This document shows positions 45,090-54,123 of a stretch of DNA of 64,000 nt, one piece after another. The translations under genes were made by a program, and so were the position numbers. Below the pieces are notes generated by a model. That model worked only from the letters and a program-made list of their open reading frames with translations. It ran no database searches and was not told the origin of the DNA. Origin of the DNA: an uncultured Dialister sp. (GTDB lineage: Bacteria > Bacillota > Negativicutes > Veillonellales > Dialisteraceae); contig CABQAR010000003.1 of the NCBI GenBank assembly GCA_902462205.1, forward strand, positions 70,410 to 134,409, given 5' to 3'. Each line of letters begins with the position of its first letter. Position 1 is the stretch's first letter.

Positions 45090-46249
45090 AGATAGGGAAT
45101 ATTTCAGAAAGGCTGGAAGAAATCAGGGGGCAGGGACGGTTCAGGACAGTGCAGGATCTGCGGATGAAAACAGCGTCCTGTGGAATGAGGAAAGACGGGA
45201 AGGAATATATTGTCTTTAATTCCAATGATTATCTGGGGATGACCCATGAAAAGGAAGTACAGCAGGCGGCGAGGGAGGCTGCCTGCTTCGGTACGGGTTC
45301 CGGCGGAGCCAGGCTGACCTCCGGCGCCGTGTTCGAGCTGTCAGCGCTGGAAAGGGAATTGGCGGCCTTTAAGCAGGTAGAGGACGCGGTGATTTTCAAT
45401 ACGGGCTATATGGCGAATCTTGGCGTGCTGTATGCCCTTGCGGAAAAAGAAGATGTCATTTTCAGTGATGGGCTGAATCATGCGAGCATTGTAGACGGAT
45501 GCCGCATCGCGAAGGCGAAAACCATTGTTTACCGCCATGCGGACATGGCGCAGCTGGAACGGCTTCTGCAGGAAACGGAATGCAGGGGACAGCGGTTCAT
45601 CGTGACTGACGGCGTTTTCAGCATGGACGGAGATATCTGCCCGCTTCCGAAACTTCTGGAGCTGAAACGGAAGTACGATGCCTGCTTGATCGTGGACGAT
45701 GCCCATGCGGTGGGCGTCATCGGAGAAACAGGACGGGGCACGGCGGAATATTTCCATATGCACGGCATCGATATACACGTGGGCACGCTGTCAAAGGCAT
45801 TGGGGGCGGAAGGCGGATATGCGGCGGCGAGCCGGAAAATCTGCGATTACCTCAGAAATGTGTCCAGACCGTTTATTTTTTCCACTTCCATTTCCGCCAT
45901 GACCGGCGCGGCGGCGCTCCGGGCGCTCGAACTTCTGGAAGGGGCTCCTGAAAAATATCTGGGCAGGCTGAGGGAAAATACGGCGTTCCTGCGGCGGAGG
46001 CTGGCAGAAGCAGGGCTTCCGATCCTGCCGGGGAAAACGCCGATCATTCCGATCATCGTCGGGGATGAAAAAAAGGCAGTGGCCTATGCGGAGACCTGCA
46101 GGGAAGGGGGAATCCTTCTTTCCGCCATCCGTCCGCCATCCGTCCCCGCGGGGACGAGCCGCATCCGGTTGACGGTGACGGCGGCGCATACAAAGGAAGA
46201 ACTGGAAAAAGCGGCGGCCGTTTTAATCAAAGAGTGGAGGTCAAAATGA
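45086..46249 (+). CDS. bioF: 8-amino-7-oxononanoate synthase
   Basis: A PLP enzyme joining pimeloyl-CoA and L-alanine. 387 residues. His132 stacks on PLP (GLNHASIVDG), Asp205 and His207 in VDDAHAVG hold the ring nitrogen, and Lys237 in VGTLSKALGAEGG is the Schiff base. It directly follows bioW with ATGA overlap, so pimeloyl-CoA is made and used by products of one message. bioA, bioB and bioD are not in the window. Closest alternatives such as glycine C-acetyltransferase are less likely given bioW. Confidence 0.93.
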   Translation: MKIGNISERLEEIRGQGRFRTVQDLRMKTASCGMRKDGKEYIVFNSNDYLGMTHEKEVQQAAREAACFGTGSGGARLTSGAVFELSALERELAAFKQVEDAVIFNTGYMANLGVLYALAEKEDVIFSDGLNHASIVDGCRIAKAKTIVYRHADMAQLERLLQETECRGQRFIVTDGVFSMDGDICPLPKLLELKRKYDACLIVDDAHAVGVIGETGRGTAEYFHMHGIDIHVGTLSKALGAEGGYAAASRKICDYLRNVSRPFIFSTSISAMTGAAALRALELLEGAPEKYLGRLRENTAFLRRRLAEAGLPILPGKTPIIPIIVGDEKKAVAYAETCREGGILLSAIRPPSVPAGTSRIRLTVTAAHTKEELEKAAAVLIKEWRSK

Positions 46250-46761
46250 ATGGGGAACCGGAAAATCAGGCATGCAGGCCGGAAGCGGCAGGCAACAGGG
46301 AAATCATCAGAGATATCTGCGAAACGGCGATCCTTGCCACATTGATAGGGGTGAGCGGCGCATTTAAAATCCCCGGTTTTGTTCCGGGGACGGAATTCCA
46401 GCTTTCCGCGCCGATCGCCGTGGCCATCTGCGGCGTGTTCGGATTCAAGAAATATATTCTGGCAGGGATTCTGTCGTCCATCCTCAGTCTGGCTTTGGGG
46501 ACGCATACGGTTTTAAACGTGACGATCGCCATGTCCTTCCGTGTGGCTGTCGGGGCGGTATGGCTCCTGCTCGGCTCGTCCCGGCTGTTTTATATCATTT
46601 CAGGGCCGATCGGAACGACGGCGGCAAGAGGAGTGATGACGATTCTTCTCGGGAAGGGCTTCCTTGCCATGACGGCGGCCGCCCTGCCGGGAATGGCATT
46701 CACGGCTGCTACCGCATGGTTTTTCGCAAAGCTTCTGGGAAAATGCAAGATAAGGGCTTAA
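46246..46761 (+). CDS. Predicted membrane protein of the biotin operon (possible ECF-type S component)
   Basis: 171 residues from ATG 46246, which overlaps the bioF stop as ATGA and follows GTGGAGG. About five to six hydrophobic helices, with conserved-looking FKIPGFVPGTEFQLSAPIAVAI and a short loop. The size and topology resemble substrate-binding subunits of ECF transporters, but it does not look like BioY. Context suggests uptake of pimelate or another biotin precursor. I do not know a characterised family for it. Confidence 0.5.
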   Translation: MNGEPENQACRPEAAGNREIIRDICETAILATLIGVSGAFKIPGFVPGTEFQLSAPIAVAICGVFGFKKYILAGILSSILSLALGTHTVLNVTIAMSFRVAVGAVWLLLGSSRLFYIISGPIGTTAARGVMTILLGKGFLAMTAAALPGMAFTAATAWFFAKLLGKCKIRA

Positions 46762-46765
46762 AAAT

Positions 46766-46809
46766 AAAAAGGCCGGCCATCGACACGATAGTGTGAAGAG
46801 GCCGGTTTT
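46766..46809. terminator. Terminator between the bio operon and the opposing LysR gene
   Basis: CCGGCC pairs with GGCCGG across a structured loop; A- and T-tracts flank it. Confidence 0.65.
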
Positions 46810-46838
46810 AAAATGGAAAATACAGGCAAGGCTGTCGC

Positions 46839-47762
46839 TTAAAATTTTGGGACAGGGTCTGTCATGTTTGTTTCCGCCATCGGTTCCGGGGCGTCATTCC
46901 TGTGGGGCAGGTATTCCATGAACTTTTTTACGGCGAGGGACAATGTTTCCCTGCTTCGGAAAGCGAGGCCGATATCCCTGTAAGCCGGTTCCTGCAGGGG
47001 GCGGACGGCGATGCGGTAGGGAATCCGCTGCAGGATGAGCCGGGGAAGCAGGCTGATGCCGAGGCCGCTTTCCACCATGGACATGATGGCGTAATCGTCC
47101 CATGTGGTGAAACGGATATCGGGACGGATATGGCGGTCATTTAAGAATCGGAGGATCTCCTTATTTTCCTCTTTGGCAAGGAGGAGGAAGGGCGCCTGCT
47201 CCAGTGCGCTTATGGGAAGGGACGGGCGGTCTGCCAGAGGGTGGTTTTCAGGCAGGACGGCCATCAGCGGATCCTGTTCCAGAAAGAGCGTTTCTAAATC
47301 GGCACGGGCCGGCAGACGGAGGAATCCGCAGTCCACCCTGCCTTCAAGGATCCAGTTTTCTATTTCCCTGTAATCCCCCAAAAGGAATTCATACCGGATG
47401 CGCGGATAATCCTGCTGGAAGGCCTTGATGATCCGGGGGAGCCAGTGGGTGGCGATGCTGGAAAAGGTTCCGATGCGGATGAGGCCTGTTTCCAGTCCGT
47501 TCAGCGCGTTGACCTCCCGCTGCAGTTTGTCGAAGTCATGGCAGAGCGCGGCTGCATAGGGAAGGAGGCGCAGTCCGTCAGAGGTGGGGATAACCCCGTT
47601 TTTTCCCCGCTCCAGCAGGGAAAGCTTCCATTCCTCTTCCAGATCGCGGATCATGCGGCTGATGCCTGACTGGGAATAGGATAAGATGTCCGCAGCTTTT
47701 GTGAAGCTGCCGTATTCGACTGACTTGACGAAGGCAGCGTATTTTTGCAGGTTCATATCCAT
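46839..47762 (-). CDS. LysR-family transcriptional regulator
   Basis: About 307 residues. The helix-turn-helix includes GSFTKAADILSYSQSGISRMIRDLEEEW, and the effector domain starts near 88 (GLIRIGTFSSIATHW). The longest frame begins at 47780 but would put the start inside the inverted repeat at 47775-47797; an ATG at 47762 is preferred. It is divergent from an EamA gene, the same arrangement as at 13251-15139, and is probably its regulator. Confidence 0.9.
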   Translation of the reverse strand: MDMNLQKYAAFVKSVEYGSFTKAADILSYSQSGISRMIRDLEEEWKLSLLERGKNGVIPTSDGLRLLPYAAALCHDFDKLQREVNALNGLETGLIRIGTFSSIATHWLPRIIKAFQQDYPRIRYEFLLGDYREIENWILEGRVDCGFLRLPARADLETLFLEQDPLMAVLPENHPLADRPSLPISALEQAPFLLLAKEENKEILRFLNDRHIRPDIRFTTWDDYAIMSMVESGLGISLLPRLILQRIPYRIAVRPLQEPAYRDIGLAFRSRETLSLAVKKFMEYLPHRNDAPEPMAETNMTDPVPKF

Positions 47763-47774
47763 AATGGCTTCACC

Positions 47775-47797
47775 ATCCATTCTATTTTGTTATGGAT
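47775..47797. promoter_or_regulatory. Candidate LysR operator
   Basis: ATCCAT at 47775-47780 and ATGGAT at 47792-47797 form a perfect inverted repeat with an 11-base spacer between the LysR and EamA starts, the spacing usual for LysR boxes. Confidence 0.55.
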
Positions 47798-47872
47798 AAT
47801 ATGATAAACATTTGATTTTGTTTTACGTGTATACATGGTACACTGGCTTCAAAAGGATGGCAAGGGAGAAAA

Positions 47873-48757
47873 ATGGGTATGTATTTTCTGAAATATATCG
47901 GTGCGCTCCTCCTGTTCGGAACGAATGGGATATGGGCGGGGCAGATCCACCTGTCCAGTTATGAAATCGTATTTTTCCGCACGCTTTTGGGGTCTATGAC
48001 GATGCTTGGCGTATTTCTTCTGTGCAGGAAAAAATTCACCTTCACGGCGCACCGGCGGGAAACGCTATCTATCCTCCTGTCCGGCATTATGATGGGGATG
48101 ATATGGATTTTCATGTATGAAGCGTATGTAAGGATAGGCGTGGGTCTGGCGTCCCTCTGCTATGCCTGCGGCCCCGTTATCGTCATGGCGCTGTCTCCCC
48201 TGCTTTTCGGGGAAGCTCTGGAAAATAGAAAGAAGCTGGGGTTTCTTGCGGTGGTCTGCGGAATCTGCATGGTGAACGGGCCTGTTTCCACGGAGGGCAT
48301 GTCCGGCGGAGGCCTGCTCTGCGGAGCGATGTCTGCCGTAACGTACGCAGGCATGATCATTTTCAATAAGCAGGCGAAAACGCTTCCGAAGATGGAAAAT
48401 GCATTGCTCCAGCTGTTGGCAAGCTGTGTGACGGCGAGCCTGTATCTGGGATGGAAGGGCGGCCTGTCCGTGTTTCCCGATGACGCCAGCCTGCTGCCCT
48501 TGTTTATATTAGGCGTGGCCAATACGGGGATCGGATGCTGGCTGTATTTTTCCTCCATCCCCGAGCTGTCCGTGCAGACGGTCGCCGTCTGTGATTACAT
48601 CGAGCCGTTGACGGCCGTCATCCTCGCCTGTCTCCTTCTTGGAGAAACGATGAGTGTGCTGCAGCTGGCAGGGGCCTGCCTGATGATGGGCGGAGCCGTC
48701 TTCTGTGAAATGAAGGGGCGGGCGGAAAGGAAAGAGACTGTCCCGGCCCGAAGCTGA
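47873..48757 (+). CDS. EamA-family transporter
   Basis: 294 residues, ten helices in two EamA repeats (about 7-135 and 147-280). Marks: LLLFGTNGIWAGQIHLSSYEIVFFRTLLGSM at the start and CDYIEPLTAVILACLLLGETM in the second repeat. Probable exporter with unknown substrate. AGGGAG precedes the ATG. It is divergent from its probable LysR regulator. Confidence 0.9.
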   Translation: MGMYFLKYIGALLLFGTNGIWAGQIHLSSYEIVFFRTLLGSMTMLGVFLLCRKKFTFTAHRRETLSILLSGIMMGMIWIFMYEAYVRIGVGLASLCYACGPVIVMALSPLLFGEALENRKKLGFLAVVCGICMVNGPVSTEGMSGGGLLCGAMSAVTYAGMIIFNKQAKTLPKMENALLQLLASCVTASLYLGWKGGLSVFPDDASLLPLFILGVANTGIGCWLYFSSIPELSVQTVAVCDYIEPLTAVILACLLLGETMSVLQLAGACLMMGGAVFCEMKGRAERKETVPARS

Positions 48758-48809
48758 CGGAACAGATTGCCATATATTCCTTACGTCTGAATAAATATGA
48801 TTTCCTCTT

Positions 48810-48835
48810 ACGGCGCTGTCAATGGCGCCGTTTTT
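48810..48835 (+). terminator. Terminator after the second EamA gene
   Basis: ACGGCGC pairs perfectly with GCGCCGT, followed by five Ts. Confidence 0.85.
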
Positions 48836-48922
48836 CCGTGTTCTTAAAATTTCCTGCCGTATGTTGTAAAATAGATATACAGAGTAAAATCCTGCAAATG
48901 AATTTTTAAAGAAGGTCTGCGT

Positions 48923-50860
48923 ATGGAAGATATAAAGGAATTGCTCAGCCGTCTGAAAAACCGCGTGATTGACGGGACGGTGCTGGATGAGCTGGAGCTC
49001 AAACGACAACTGAATGCGATCTATACGATCTATGTCAGCGCGATCGGTCCGGAGCAGCTGATCGTCCGTGCCAGCCGGTATGATGCGCTTAAATATATTC
49101 ATGATGAAAATCCGCGGAGGCGGCTGCTCGGAATTGAACGGCTGATTTTCGAGAGCAAGGATTATGTGAAGGAGCCGGAAGATACGGAAATCCCCCATAT
49201 CCTTGACCAGCTGGAAGACAGGCTGGCGGAAATACTGGCCCGGCAGGCCGTGGAAGAACAGCTTGAACGGAAGATTTCCGAACGGCTGGAAGAAAAGCAT
49301 AAGGAATATGTGGATGAAATCAAACGGGAACTGGTGGAAGAGGAAACCGACGAGGTAGAGACGGCACAGAGCCGGCATAAGCTCGAAAAACTGGAAGCCC
49401 TCGATCAGATCAGCCTGACGAAGACGGTGATGAACGTGGTGAAGCCGCAGAACCTGTCTGAAATCGTCGGTCAGGACACGGCGGTGAAGGCTCTCGCGTC
49501 AAAAATCGCGTCCCCGTATCCGCAGCATCTGATCCTGTACGGGCCGCCCGGCGTGGGCAAGACGACGGCGGCACGCCTCGTTCTGGATGAGGCGAAGAAG
49601 TTATCCTGGACGGCATTTGGAAAAGACGCGCCGTTTGTGGAATGTGACGGAACGACGCTCCGCTGGGATAACCGTGATATCACGAACCCCCTTATCGGTT
49701 CCGTCCACGATCCGATTTATCAGGGGGCGCAGCGGGAGCTGGCAGATGACGGCGTTCCCGAACCGAAGCCGGGACTGGTGACGGATGCCCATGGCGGCAT
49801 TCTGTTTATTGATGAAATAGGCGAACTGGATCCGATCCTTCTGAATAAGCTGCTGAAGGTGCTTGAGGATAAACGGGTCCGTTTCGAATCGGCCTATTAT
49901 GATGAGGAAAATCCGTATGTGCCTGCCTATATCAAGAAGCTGTTCAGGGACGGCGCTCCGGCGGATTTCATCCTGATCGGCGCGACCACGAGGGAACCGC
50001 AGGAAATCAATCCTGCGATCCGGTCCCGCTGCGCGGAAGTATTTTTCGAGCCGCTCCAGCCGGGAGACGTGCGGAAGATCGTCGAGAATGCGGCGTCCAA
50101 GCTGGACGTGTCGCTGGATGACGGCGTGGCGGAGCTTATCAGCGAGTACACGATGGAAGGCAGGAAGGCGGTCAACCTTCTCTCGGATGCGTACAGTCTG
50201 GCTGTGTATGAATCGGGAAATACGGAAGATATCCATATTTCCCTTGATATCATGCGCCGTACGGCGCAGGGAAGCCGCCTGTCTCCATGGCACAATAAGG
50301 TGGCGTCCGACGTACCGCGCATCGGCCATATCTACGGCCTTGGCGTTTCGGGATTTTTAGGAAGCACGATCGAAATCGAAGCGGCGGTCTATCCGGCCCA
50401 TGAAAAAGGAAAAGGCAGCCTGCATTTCAACGGGACGGCCGGCTCCATGGCAAAGGATTCCGTGGCGACGGCGGCCTCCGTGGTCCGCGCGCTGACGGAT
50501 AAGAATCTGGGGGATTACGACCTGCATGTGAATGTCATCGGCGGCGGAAATATCGACGGTCCTTCCGCAGGAAGCGCCATTACGGCGGCCATTATTTCCG
50601 CGCTCGAAAAAAAGCCGCTCCGGCAGGACTGGGCGTTGACGGGGGAAATATCCCTGTCGGGAGATATCAAACCGGTCGGCGGCGTGTATGAAAAAGCGTT
50701 CGGCGCCCATCAGGCGGGAATGAAAGGCGTCCTGATCCCTTATGAAAACAGGACGGATATAGAAGAAGGCCATATGGGGCTTGAAGTCGTGGCCGTGAAG
50801 CATATCAGGGATGTATTGGATAAAATGCTTGTGGAACAATTGGATGTCGACAGAGGATGA
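48923..50860 (+). CDS. lon: Lon-family ATP-dependent protease
   Basis: 645 residues. The N-terminus (about 1-160) is helical and charged, with possible coiled coil around 80-150, and lacks the classical Lon N-domain. The AAA+ module has Walker A GPPGVGKTT at 207-215 and Walker B ILFIDEIGEL. The protease domain has catalytic Ser548 in DGPSAGSA and Lys591 in YEKAFGAHQAG, 43 residues apart as in Lon. The shorter N-terminal region resembles LonB/LonC-type enzymes. It overlaps dnaB by four bases. Confidence 0.88.
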   Translation: MEDIKELLSRLKNRVIDGTVLDELELKRQLNAIYTIYVSAIGPEQLIVRASRYDALKYIHDENPRRRLLGIERLIFESKDYVKEPEDTEIPHILDQLEDRLAEILARQAVEEQLERKISERLEEKHKEYVDEIKRELVEEETDEVETAQSRHKLEKLEALDQISLTKTVMNVVKPQNLSEIVGQDTAVKALASKIASPYPQHLILYGPPGVGKTTAARLVLDEAKKLSWTAFGKDAPFVECDGTTLRWDNRDITNPLIGSVHDPIYQGAQRELADDGVPEPKPGLVTDAHGGILFIDEIGELDPILLNKLLKVLEDKRVRFESAYYDEENPYVPAYIKKLFRDGAPADFILIGATTREPQEINPAIRSRCAEVFFEPLQPGDVRKIVENAASKLDVSLDDGVAELISEYTMEGRKAVNLLSDAYSLAVYESGNTEDIHISLDIMRRTAQGSRLSPWHNKVASDVPRIGHIYGLGVSGFLGSTIEIEAAVYPAHEKGKGSLHFNGTAGSMAKDSVATAASVVRALTDKNLGDYDLHVNVIGGGNIDGPSAGSAITAAIISALEKKPLRQDWALTGEISLSGDIKPVGGVYEKAFGAHQAGMKGVLIPYENRTDIEEGHMGLEVVAVKHIRDVLDKMLVEQLDVDRG

Positions 50861-52287
50861 ACATGGCAGATACAGAACGTGGCGACCGGAAACGGGGAAC
50901 CAGAAAAAGTGACGCGGAAGCGCTGATGATCGGGCGCATGCCGCCACAGAACGTGGAAGCGGAAAAGGCCGTCCTTGGCGCGATGCTTCTGGACAGGGAA
51001 GCGATCGAGGTGGCGGAAAACCTCCTCCGGCCGGAGGATTTTTACCGTGAGCAGGACGCGATCATTTATCAGGCGATTCTGAATCTTTCCCATGCGGGAA
51101 CAGGGGCGGATATCCTGACGGTTACGGAAGAGCTGCGCCGCATGGGGCGTCTGGATGACGTAGGGGGCATCATGTATGTCAATGAGCTTCCCACCCATGT
51201 CATTACGACGAAAGGAATCTCGCGCCACGTGGAAATCGTGGCAGGCAAGGCAAAGCTGCGCCGCCTGATCGATACGGCGGGAGAAATAGCGGAAGCCGCC
51301 TATACAGAAGAAAACACGGTGGAAGAAATCGTGGATGATGCGGAACGATCCATCCTGCGGGTCGTACAGGATCAGAACGTGAAGGGCTTCATGCCCATCG
51401 GGGAAGCCATGATATCCACCATGGCGGATATCACCAAAAAATTTGAAACCCATGAAATCGTGACCGGGGTGCCGACGGGATTTGCCAAGCTCGATGCGTT
51501 CACAAGCGGATTGCAGAAAGGGAACCTCATCATCGTGGCGGCGAGGCCGTCCATGGGTAAAACGGCCATCGTGCTGAACATGGCGAAAAATATGAGCCTG
51601 TCACGGGCGAAAAAATCAGTGGCTTTCTTTTCCCTTGAGATGGGCAGGGATGAACTGGTGCAGCGACTTCTCAGCGCGACAGCCCTGATCGACAGCCAGC
51701 GCCTGAAAACAGGCAGGATCAACGGAGAAAAGGAATGGGGAAATCTGGCGGCAGCCGTCAGCGTATTTTCGGAAGCGCCGCTGTATATCGATGACACGCC
51801 GGGCGTGACGGTGGCGCAGATCCGTTCCAAGTGCCGCCGTTTAAAGGCGGAAAAAGGGCTTGACGTGGTCATGATCGACTATCTCCAGCTGATGACGAGC
51901 CGGAGCTCCAAATATAATGACAGCCGGCAGCAGGAAATTTCCGAGATTTCCCGTTCCCTGAAGAGTCTGGCAAGGGAATTGGAAGTGCCGATCATCGCGC
52001 TGTCCCAGCTTTCGCGAGGCCCGGATGCGCGTCCGAACCACAGGCCGATGCTTTCCGACCTTCGTGAATCAGGCTCCATCGAGCAGGATGCGGACTTAGT
52101 CTGCTTCCTGTACAGAGAGGCGTATTACAATAAGGAAATCGAGGAAGGCGATCCGCGGCAGAATGAGACGGAAGTCATATTGGCGAAGAACAGAAACGGC
52201 CCTGTGGGAACGATCAAGATGTTCTTTGCGGGACAGTTCACGCTGTTCTATGAAATGACGGATCGTGAAATGCCTCCGGATATGTAA
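50857..52287 (+). CDS. dnaB: Replicative DNA helicase DnaB
   Basis: 476 residues. The N-terminal DnaB domain starts at MPPQNVEAEKAVLGAMLLD. The RecA-like helicase core has Walker A AARPSMGKTAIVLNMA (about 228-243), then FFSLEMGRDELVQRL and IDYLQLMTS (Walker B), and ends with AKNRNGPVGTIKMFF. It unwinds DNA at the replication fork. The ATGA overlap with lon suggests coupled translation. Confidence 0.97.
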   Translation: MNMADTERGDRKRGTRKSDAEALMIGRMPPQNVEAEKAVLGAMLLDREAIEVAENLLRPEDFYREQDAIIYQAILNLSHAGTGADILTVTEELRRMGRLDDVGGIMYVNELPTHVITTKGISRHVEIVAGKAKLRRLIDTAGEIAEAAYTEENTVEEIVDDAERSILRVVQDQNVKGFMPIGEAMISTMADITKKFETHEIVTGVPTGFAKLDAFTSGLQKGNLIIVAARPSMGKTAIVLNMAKNMSLSRAKKSVAFFSLEMGRDELVQRLLSATALIDSQRLKTGRINGEKEWGNLAAAVSVFSEAPLYIDDTPGVTVAQIRSKCRRLKAEKGLDVVMIDYLQLMTSRSSKYNDSRQQEISEISRSLKSLARELEVPIIALSQLSRGPDARPNHRPMLSDLRESGSIEQDADLVCFLYREAYYNKEIEEGDPRQNETEVILAKNRNGPVGTIKMFFAGQFTLFYEMTDREMPPDM

Positions 52288-52364
52288 CGGCAATCGGTTT
52301 CCGGATAGATATACAGGATATTTTTTGAGTGGTACGGAATGGATATGGCAAAGGAGCGTGGCTG

Positions 52365-53105
52365 ATGGATCTCTGGGGAAATGAGGATGCGGAAGAATAC
52401 AGGGCACGCCGGAAGGCGGAGTTTCTGGGGGCATCTTATCATTTTGAAAATTACGGCATGCTGGAGAATGCCATACACCGCTGCACCCATTGCCATTTAC
52501 GGCAGGAAGGCGGCCGCGGCCCTGTGCTTTCCACGGGTCCCGTGGATTCGCCGCTGATGATCGTCGGGGAGGGCCCCGGCGGCGTGGAGGATGAATACGG
52601 CGGTCCTCTGGTCGGTCCGTCAGGACAGCTTCTGGACAAGGCGCTCGGTTCCGTGGGAATCACAAGAGACCATGTGTATGTGACGAATATCGTCAAATGC
52701 CGTCCGAAAGGAAACAGGACGCCCACCATGGAAGAAGGGAGCTTCTGCGGAAAGGAATGGCTGGCGGAGGAAATACGCCTTATTGCCCCCAAGGTCATCA
52801 TCGGCCTCGGAAAGGTAGCTCTTCGTTTCTTTCTGGGGCATGATGCGGGCATCGTCCGTTCCAGAGGCCATTGGATCGATTATCAGGGAATTCCCGTCAT
52901 GCCCACCTTTCATCCGGCGTACCTGCTCCGGCAGACGGGGGACGGACTGAAGGAAGCCAAATGGCAGGTCTATTATGATCTGAAGGCGGCCAAGGAAAAA
53001 GCGGCGGAAGCCGCGCCTGACTGGGTGTGGGAAAGCGCGGAAGCGCCCAACCTTCTGAAGGAACTGGAAGAAACAAGGGAAAGACGAAAGAATGGCAGTT
53101 ACTGA
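52365..53105 (+). CDS. Family 4 uracil-DNA glycosylase
   Basis: About 246 residues from ATG 52365, eight bases after AAGGAG. It has the four Fe-S cysteines of family 4 UDGs (Cys40, Cys43, Cys112, Cys128), motif A GEGPGG at 68-73, GPSGQLLDKAL, and the motif B HPAYLLR with His183. It removes uracil from DNA to start base excision repair. It sits 77 bases after dnaB, in one direction with it. Confidence 0.92.
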   Translation: MDLWGNEDAEEYRARRKAEFLGASYHFENYGMLENAIHRCTHCHLRQEGGRGPVLSTGPVDSPLMIVGEGPGGVEDEYGGPLVGPSGQLLDKALGSVGITRDHVYVTNIVKCRPKGNRTPTMEEGSFCGKEWLAEEIRLIAPKVIIGLGKVALRFFLGHDAGIVRSRGHWIDYQGIPVMPTFHPAYLLRQTGDGLKEAKWQVYYDLKAAKEKAAEAAPDWVWESAEAPNLLKELEETRERRKNGSY

Positions 53106-53153
53106 AAAACGGCAGAGCCTTCCGCCGTTTTGGTATTTCAGGGAAAAACCATC

Positions 53154-53558
53154 ATGCATATTTCCAATATCGACCATATCGTGCTGACCACGAAAGATAT
53201 ACGGCAGTGCCTTTCTTTTTACGGGGAGCTTCTTGGAATGGAAGTGCTCCGTGAAAACGGAAGATATGCGCTGCGCTTTGGCGATGCGAAAATCAATATA
53301 CACAGGTTCAGCGGTGAGTTTCAGCCGGCAGCGGAGCGTCCGTCGGCAGGGAGCCTTGATTTCTGCCTCATTACGGAAGATCCGATTGAGGCGGTCTATC
53401 AGGAATTAAAAAATAAAAAGGCCCCTTTCGTGACGGATATCGTGGAACGGAAAGGGGCTCTCAGGCCGATGAGGAGTTTTTATCTGCGGGATCCCGACGG
53501 GAATCTGGTAGAAATCGCAGGATATACGGAAAAGAAAGAATACAATGGCAACGATTAA
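53154..53558 (+). CDS. VOC-superfamily (glyoxalase/bleomycin resistance-like) protein
   Basis: 134 residues from ATG 53154. Two beta-alpha-beta-beta-beta units: ISNIDHIVLTTKDIRQCLSFYGELLGMEV, then SLDFCLITEDPIEAVYQELKN, ending in FYLRDPDGNLVEIAGY. The His in IDHIV and the Glu in LVEIAG are at the usual metal positions. Such proteins act on small electrophiles or as dioxygenases; the substrate is unknown. Its 3' end overlaps the next gene by 14 bases. Confidence 0.85.
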   Translation: MHISNIDHIVLTTKDIRQCLSFYGELLGMEVLRENGRYALRFGDAKINIHRFSGEFQPAAERPSAGSLDFCLITEDPIEAVYQELKNKKAPFVTDIVERKGALRPMRSFYLRDPDGNLVEIAGYTEKKEYNGND

Positions 53559-54000
53559 TCAGGCAAATTTATTATATATTTCAGAGTACGTTTTAACGGC
53601 GGCTATTCTCGCCTTCTGCACATGGAGGCACGGGCCGCTGGATATCATGAGGCAGATCGGTCGCAGGACGTTCCTTTTCCGCCTGATTCCCGTCATCATC
53701 ATGACCGTGGCAGGAATTTCGGTCATGGCAGGGCTTCACATGGTTTCCATGGGAGCGGCGGCGCAGCTCATAAGTATCGGCGCCGTGCAGCTCATCATGA
53801 CGGTTTTCAATGATACGCTCCTTGCCGCCTCCGTATTCCAGAGATACCGCGTATATCCGCGGGGGGCATCTCTGGCGGCCGTCCTTGTCTGCCTGTATGC
53901 CGTGGCGGATTTATTCATGCCGTGGATGACGAAGTACGCGGTTCTGCTCGCGGCGGTGGCCGGAGGGATCCTCCTTCCCGAAAAGAGGGGGAACAGATAA
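53545..54000 (+). CDS. Small membrane protein of unknown function
   Basis: 151 residues with about four to five hydrophobic segments (about 10-25, 45-65, 72-92, 105-122, 127-143). I recognise no family. It overlaps the VOC gene by 14 bases and is followed by a bidirectional terminator, so it is probably the last gene of that transcript. Confidence 0.6.
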   Translation: MATINQANLLYISEYVLTAAILAFCTWRHGPLDIMRQIGRRTFLFRLIPVIIMTVAGISVMAGLHMVSMGAAAQLISIGAVQLIMTVFNDTLLAASVFQRYRVYPRGASLAAVLVCLYAVADLFMPWMTKYAVLLAAVAGGILLPEKRGNR

Positions 54001-54005
54001 AAATC

Positions 54006-54037
54006 AAAAAAGCATCGGTTCATGCCGATGCTTTTTT
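54006..54037. terminator. Bidirectional terminator
   Basis: AAAAAAGCATCGG pairs perfectly with CCGATGCTTTTTT around a six-base loop. Confidence 0.93.
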
Positions 54038-54123
54038 CGTCTGTCAAGCTGACAGGGGAAACAGTTTTTCTTTATCCGAAATAAAATATGTCCACGGGAG
54101 CCGTCTGAATTTCATTGGGCCTC

